Shown piece by piece: positions 57,847 to 64,000 of a DNA stretch of 64,000 nucleotides; positions within the stretch are counted from its first letter, which is position 1, and the number at the start of each line of letters is the position of its first letter. The translations under genes and the position numbers were made by a program. Source of the stretch: Sisyra terminalis (Eukaryota > Arthropoda > Insecta > Neuroptera > Sisyridae); NCBI GenBank assembly GCA_958496175.1, contig OY292274.1, forward strand, positions 26,389,482 through 26,453,481. The letters run 5' to 3'. The notes beneath the pieces are model-generated. The model was not told the origin of the DNA. It saw nothing but the letters and a program-made list of their open reading frames with translations, and ran no database searches.

Positions 57847-60800
57847 ATGAATCATACAGCAAAGAACGAAAATATCGACTTGGAGATTACAGAAATCAAA
57901 TTAGAAACGAGTAAGTGACTGCTGAGAATTATTATCATTAAAATATTTCATTCAATATGGAACAACCAATATAAGAAAGTTATCATATCGAACGTATATA
58001 AAATATTATAATGTTAATAATTCCTTATACTATTTTATAATTAGAGCTTCAAACCGAAAGTGAACTGAAAACTAAACTAAAACAATATTTTTTTTGGCAC
58101 AAAAACCAAAAATTTATAAACTATTTGTAGTTGATAAAATTTATATTTAAACTGTTGCGACCTAAAGGCCTATTTCACACCAAAAGTGTCCAGATCAGTA
58201 AAATTAGTCAAGCTTTATCAAAAGTTTCGTCCATCAAGCTACATACCGTACTAGTTTATCAGGACATGGACTATTCTTGATTTGATTAATTTTAACACTC
58301 GACTTGATGTGGAATGAGATTAAAAGAATAAAACAAAAATGCTTTTTAAAATGCAAATATATCGCTTTAACATGTTGAATGCCATATACTAAAAATCCTT
58401 TGTAATCGAAAATCTACTTCATATAAGGAATACGCCGTACAAATTTCAGCAGTTAGGTGGGACAAATGATTTTATATAGATAGATAAATATCATTTTAGT
58501 TTTCAGTTTTCGTGGTATTCACCAGAATATAACAGCTAATTTGTAGGTATAGTAGATACCTACAATAGAAAACAATTTTAATCTCCAAATTTTTCGGGTA
58601 ATTTTTTTCCTCAGTTATTTGTATTGTCAACTAATTCTGAGTTATGTTTAAAATTTCAAGGATTTCTAGCCCAGTATGAAATTTGTTGCAACTTAATTAA
58701 AAAATACAACCTGAACTGGCATACCAGAAAGTAAATTATTTTTTTTTACTAAAAGTATCAATTTCGGTGATAATTTCTTTCATTATAATTTTTTGTCATT
58801 TTATTTCTAACATGGAAAAAAAATTGGGAAAAATTACAATTAAACATCGTAATTTTTGTTATTCATTATTACAGTGCTGAACTCGAACGAACGTATTATA
58901 ATTTTTACGATGCAACTTTAAAAATTACTTCTACGTAAAATAGTTCTCTATACATATTCAAGTAATGCCACTTGTATGCTTGTTTTCGTTGAGAAGCCAG
59001 AGTAGTGGTAGAGTTTCCATTCTAATATCGTACTTTTTGTTATGATATTAATTACAGAAAACTGTCGTTATAATTACGATATTATAACGTAGAAATTCAA
59101 ATGTACATCGTAAATTTTAAAATAGAGTATTGTCAAGACTAAGTTAATAAAAGTCGAGTCCTAGATTACGATGTTACATTGTATTTTTTTCTGAGAACAT
59201 CACTGAATACTTCAGAATACATATCCTAAAATCAGGATATTGCTAGTTTCAAACCAAAATATTGATAGAAGAAAGTTAATTAATTCCATATAAGATTAGT
59301 GATAGAAAAATGTAAATATTTTTAATGTAAAACCTACAAAAACATATTGACGAAAATGCATTTCGTTTTCAAAATCATTAAGTTTCAACTTTTGGTTGTT
59401 TTGTAAGTATTTAATGTACGTTCATGGCGTGCTTTGTAAACTTCTGTTTTGTGGACATATTGTAATTATTTTCAGTAAAGTTTAAACGTATTTTCGTCGT
59501 TTTCGTATAAAAGAAACAATTTAATGCTTGATATCTTATCGTTAACTTTTGTACAAAATCAGTACGTAAAAGTGAGGAAAAAAAAACTTGCCAATTCAAT
59601 CCAAATGGCGTTTTCTGGATCACGTTCGCTTTAACATAATAAAATAATATGAAGTCACGTAATATGGTAAAGTCTTTGGCAATTCTCGATTAAACATTTA
59701 GATTATCATACCCAAGTATTATACAGTACTTTATCTGAGGATAAAGAATAAAATTTAGAAAAAAAAATCGTTAGAAGTTAGAAGTGGAAAATTAATTTAC
59801 TTAAACAAAAAGAAAGTTGGATCTAGGAAATTGTTTGCTAATTTAATTATTCTTCCTTAATTATCCTCGCGTTTGAAATCAAATAATGCAGTAGTATGTG
59901 CGAATACCACATTCATTCGAAGTAGGTACTCATTCTAAATACCAAACTTCAATATATTCGAATCTGATTAATATCTATGTTGTGGTTTTTGCAGTAACCA
60001 CAGAAAATTCAATACTGGATATGAAATTCCAATCATTCTTCCGATAATAATTGGAGATCTTTACCAACTTATTAGGTTTCGGCTTAGATATGTTATATGT
60101 ATTTATAGTAATTTGTTTATTTGAACGAGCTTGTATAGTACACAATTAATATCCTTCTCTGTTAAAGCTCTTGTAATACTAACGATTTTCATTATGTACC
60201 TAGTATTTTATGCTAATTATAAATTACCTTTGAGTTTATATGGTTTCGGATATCATATCATCGTATATGCAAAGTAGCTTTGTGCAGTCCCATGTAAATT
60301 GTAAAAATACATTGGAACTAATTTTAAACTAAAGAAAATAAAATATAACATTTGCCGACATTATCAATATAAACAAATCTAGATAGGTATACGTTTTTAT
60401 GACAAAATTATTGCTGCTGATAAAAACCGAAGTTACTTTTTCTACGACAAAGAATGTTTTCCATTAACGGTTAATCACGCTTTTTTCACATTTACTCGTT
60501 TAAATGGTAATTATTATAAAATTAAGATTTTGCTAAATTTTAGAGGAACGGAGGCGAGATGAAGTGGTTTATTTAGTCAAGCATTTAATCATTAAACAGA
60601 AAAAAGTCTTGTTTTTTTTCAGTAATGTCAACGAAGCATAACTTATCTCCGTTATTTATTTGAAAACTTTCGCGAAATCTGAGTTTCATAAAATATTTGT
60701 AATTTCTAACGTTGAAGAAATACGTGATAAGGGTTCGTTGGTTGACATATTTACTTGTGTTTATTTTAATTTGTCTTTCTTTCGGTTAAAATTTAAAGTT

Positions 60801-63138
60801 GTCCTGTGGGAATTTCAATTTAATTGTATTGCCGGTTGTCATAAAATAAACGTAAAATAAACTTTCATCTTTTTATTGTAGTAATTGGATAATGAAATTA
60901 ATTATGTTTTGAACAAATTTATATTTTCAATACACCTCATAAACTTTATAACTAATTATTGTATTAAAACTTTTTTTTTGGATTAAGTTTTTTAATATCA
61001 TTTTTGTTCAATGTATATTACATTTGAAATCATAATTTTATCCTTAAACTTGGAAAGTTTTTAATTTTATCTTCCATCCAATTAAAACTTTCATGTTAAT
61101 GTATGAGAAAAGAATGAAAGGAATAGAATGGGATAAAATTTTATATTATAACTAAACTTTTTCTGCAAATAAATTTGAAAGTAAAAGGAACTGTGGATTA
61201 TTGGTGTTTATAATTGCAATAAAAGCTCTAAAACTTTTTTAATACACTGATTTTTTTCACAAAAATATTTGTTGCTTGATTCTTTGTGTAACTTTGAATT
61301 TTTAAGAAAGTTTTTGGAAAATGCAGATGAATTTAGCAGAGTTTTGTTTACCTACCGATTAATTTTTGTAGATTTAAATTTTATATTTTTTCATATGAGT
61401 GTGCTGGATTTTCTTTTTACTTGGTAATACTTCTTTTTACAAAAATTATTAAATTATAAATAGTGCAGTCACGTTTTATTTCGATGTATTAAACTGAAAA
61501 AATATAAGATTGGGATCATAGTTTACACAAAAAATGTTATCTTTTTTCGTCAAATTTTCGACAATCACAAACTGAGTTATGTTTTTTAAATTATTTTTTT
61601 TATTTTTGTTATATATTTAATCAAATGCACTAAGTCGTAAGATTCATGGATTGTTTTATAATACTTATGAAATGCAAATTTTAACTGATTGTACTTATCT
61701 TCTTTACATAATATTTAATTTTTCTTTACGTGAACTCCTCCTAAAACCGGCGAACCTGTTCTGCTGATATTTTTTGTGTATATTTGAATAGGTCCTTGGA
61801 TGGTTTCAATTCACATTTGGACTCTATAGATGCAAAATATGAAATAAGGTGACAAATGTTATCTGATCAACAATCGAAATTTCAAATTTAATAACCAAAA
61901 TGCTGTTAAAACGAAACATAATTACCAGTTATTTATATGCATGCATACGTACGTAGATACATATAAATAAATTTCAAGTGCAAAATTTGTACTGTGTAAT
62001 GTGTATAATGTAAAAATACCAATCTAAACCATATATATATTCAACTCTAACCACTGTGAAGCTTGTGGATTAGAATCATGATATTATTTAGAACATAAAT
62101 TTCGAATTAAAATAACTATTAAAAATCATAGGAAACTTAGGGAATGGTTTTCTTCTGTTAACGAAATAATCGGAAAATTAGAAAAAAAAAAGATGAAAAA
62201 ACAGAAATGAAAAGTATAAATATTGAAAGTATTATAAACAATGAATTATAGAGAAATATATGTAAATTCGATTATTGATTCCTCAAATGTATTGATGATA
62301 TCTGAAAATAATAAAAAATAAATTTGTTTTTTATTATTATTTAATGAGTACTGTATATATCTTTGTCAGGTATAGTAATGGTTAACCATTGACCAAATAT
62401 TTTGTATGTTGCATTGATAAACTTAAAAATCGTAAAATTGTGTGACTCACTAGTTGAAGTTCATTTTGTGAATTTGCAACTATGCAAATTTTATTACTTA
62501 TATTTACTTTATATTTGTTTTATTATTGAAATTATACCATTTATGCCAGCCAAACGAAAAAGCAACATTCGGACAGGACAATGTCTACCGGGTCCACTAG
62601 TCTTTATATGTAGCTAGACTGATTTTGATGACATTTTCTTTATGTGTTTGATAGGGTCCCTTGATGATTTAAATTCACAGTTTGACCCTATAGGTGGTGT
62701 TACGGTAGAATTCCCGGAATAATTTTTTTACATTTTGGCATCTTATTTTATTTATGTTAATAAAATAAAAACAGGCTTAAAAACTAAACGGCTAGAAACT
62801 AATGATTGCGTTCTAGAAATGTAAATATATTTTAGTTTAGAATTAATTTATTCTTTTTTTTTAATAAATAAAAAATAATTGAAGTGTACAACAATAATTG
62901 GCAAGCTAGGCGATGTTTTGAAGTTGTGATTTTTCTGCACACAATGTTATTAATTTAAAATATACTTTCAGTTGCTTATATAGAACAATACCATGTCTTC
63001 TTGGACAAGGAGGAAATATTAGTCGATGTACTCAAATTTTACAATTTGTCCACACCGGTCCAGCGGTTAAATAGAACAGCAGAAGATAATTTAATGACCA
63101 CTGCACCATTTAAGACCCCAGATTGCAAACTCTTATAA
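57847..63138 (+). CDS. Split gene, unrecognised small protein of about 76 residues
   Basis: Coding exon 1 is 57847-57910: MNHTAKNENIDLEITEIKLE and T, then one base before the consensus donor GTAAGT. An acceptor (CCCCCATTTAG, ending at 57830) stands 16 bp before the ATG, so an upstream untranslated exon is likely. The last exon starts at 62972 after TATACTTTCAG. With the carried base it reads IAYIEQYHVFLDKEEILVDV, then LKFYNLSTPVQRLNRTAEDN, ending TAPFKTPDCKLL at a TAA (63136-63138). The phases agree (1 and 1). The intron of about 5.06 kb may hide a further phase-1 exon. The product is soluble and acidic/polar, with no signal in this form and a single Cys. Family not recognised. The last exon is the better supported part. 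Confidence 0.45.
58826..59195. mobile_element. Possible AT-rich MITE (ACATCGTAAT ends)
   Basis: Left text ATTACAATTAAACATCGTAAT and the inverted right text ATACAATGTAACATCGTAAT are similar. GTAATTTTTGTTA-like and TACGAT motifs recur inside. Confidence 0.35.
61735..61850 (+). repeat. Internal repeat, copy 1 of Helitron-linked block
   Basis: TTTGAATAGGTCCTTGGATG..TTCA.ATTTGGACTCTATAGATG recurs in slightly different form at 62645-62700. Confidence 0.5.
61860..61925 (-). mobile_element. Short inverted piece of repeat family J
   Basis: Reverse complement TAAATTTGAAATTTCGATTG and the preceding TTCGTTTTAACAGCATTTTG match the block at 52300-52350. Confidence 0.5.
62560..62611 (+). mobile_element. 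Helitron 3' terminus
   Basis: GGACAGGACAATGTCTACCG then GGTCCACTAGT: a CTAG|T end after a short hairpin. It is related to the minus-strand end at 22089-22122. Confidence 0.5.
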
Positions 63139-63816
63139 TATATATTATAATATTACATGTAAGTGCATGCTGTTCCAATTTTATATAAAACATGTAATAA
63201 TTATGTAATGTAAACGTGAGATCATAACATTTACTATAAAATAACTAATCTGAATTTTAAATACTACAGCTCTCAGGTATAGGTACAGATATTATAAAAT
63301 CGAGCTGATTTTTAAAAGTAAGTAAAAGAATTACAATTAAAAAAATATGGACTAGGTACTCTGTAATATATAACTGCGTAACTAAGTTTAAAGAAATGAA
63401 TGCGTAAAATAGAAAACCTATACTTGTTTGTATATAAATATGTGAACCGAATTAAAGAATGGTTCTAAATTTCAATAATCTCCCACGTTCTATATTTCTA
63501 ATAAGGATTTGGAAGCATGTATTTCTGCAATTGCTATTCAATTTATGTAAGTTATCAATGTTACAAAATAAATTATACAAGAATAATATTGGTCCTGTTT
63601 GTTTTAACACTATTCATTTTTATATACACTTATATTGTTGGTGTACACTATTCAAAATTTATTCAAAAAAACAACTAGAATAGTTTAAAACTTTAATACA
63701 ATATTTACCTTCGAATTTGAGTACCTCTATTACATACATATTATGTGTAAATTATTTCATTTATTACACATAATATTAAACGACAAAAATTATTATTTTA
63801 TTAATAATCAATTAAT
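63139..63816. other. AT-rich intergenic after the split gene
   Basis: ATTAAA at about 63336 could be its poly(A) signal. The 74-codon frame at 63459-63683 has no domain. Confidence 0.4.
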
Positions 63817-63986
63817 ACTTTGGTGGACGAGTGGTCAATATGGCCACTTTAAAACTGATAGTGGTTAGTTTAGAATCTCGTGGCGAGCAAATTTTCAATC
63901 TTTTTCGGTTTTCTGATTTTTACTTATCCTAGAGCCGCTGAAGATTTTAAAAGTTTTAAAGCGACTGTAAATAATCACTAAAAAGT
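63817..63986 (+). mobile_element. tRNA-derived SINE, copy 9
   Basis: Head CTTTGGTGGACGAGTGGTCA, B-box region worn (TTTAGAATCTCGTG), body with CTAGAGCCGCTGAAGA, A-rich tail. Confidence 0.7.
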
Positions 63987-64000
63987 TAACCAATCAGTTT

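Larger units (their letters stand above)
57911..62971. other. Large intron of the split gene, with transposon ends
   Basis: It holds a possible MITE at 58826-59195, a Helitron 3' end near 62600, and paired repeats at 61735-61850 and 62625-62710. An open phase-1 stretch at 60544-60651 (KERRRDEVVYLVKHLIIKQK) follows TTTTAG and could be an extra exon, but its donor is poor. Confidence 0.35.

Overview
The window is AT-rich nuclear DNA from an insect or close arthropod relative, to judge from its gene structure and transposon set. There are no bacterial operons. Genes are sparse and some are split by GT-AG introns. Most recognisable sequence is transposon debris of insect type: Jockey-like LINE relics, a tRNA-derived SINE, hAT- and pogo-like MITEs, Helitron tails and a solo LTR. 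The species cannot be named from sequence alone.

Genes. The one securely identified gene is an intronless KIF-binding protein (KIFBP) at 42361-44226 (+). Three further gene models rest on splice signals and open frames. The first is a three-exon, 160-residue gene at 7221-7817 (-) with an X-box-like site just upstream, possibly ciliary. The second is a small secreted cysteine-containing peptide gene at 47092-47310 (+), with an in-frame donor that may give a shorter spliced form. The third is a split gene of about 76 codons (57847-63138, +) whose large intron carries transposon ends. No tRNA or rRNA gene was found.

Layout. 1-6.5 kb: MITEs, a SINE, and a solo LTR flanked by ATAT duplications. 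7.2-7.9 kb: the three-exon gene. 8-13.4 kb: a Helitron-like repeat interrupted by a 0.9 kb inverted-repeat element, a SINE, a LINE relic and small MITEs. 16-24 kb: MITEs, a LINE RNase H relic and a hAT MITE. 25.6-28.5 kb: a dense cluster with an inverted SINE pair, a direct-repeat compound and nested hAT MITEs. 30-38 kb: SINEs, a MITE, a LINE relic and a perfect palindrome. 39.2-42.1 kb: two different satellite arrays ending about 240 bp before KIFBP. 45-51 kb: a foldback element, the secreted peptide gene, and a four-layer nest (LINE, then hAT MITE, then pogo-like MITE, then a small MITE). 51-64 kb: Helitron-like repeats and the split gene.

The genes show no sign of acting together. The window reads as isolated genes in repeat-rich DNA. 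Its most striking structures are the four-level nest, the higher-order ~77-bp satellite with a repeated CpG-bearing core, and the satellite block beside KIFBP.
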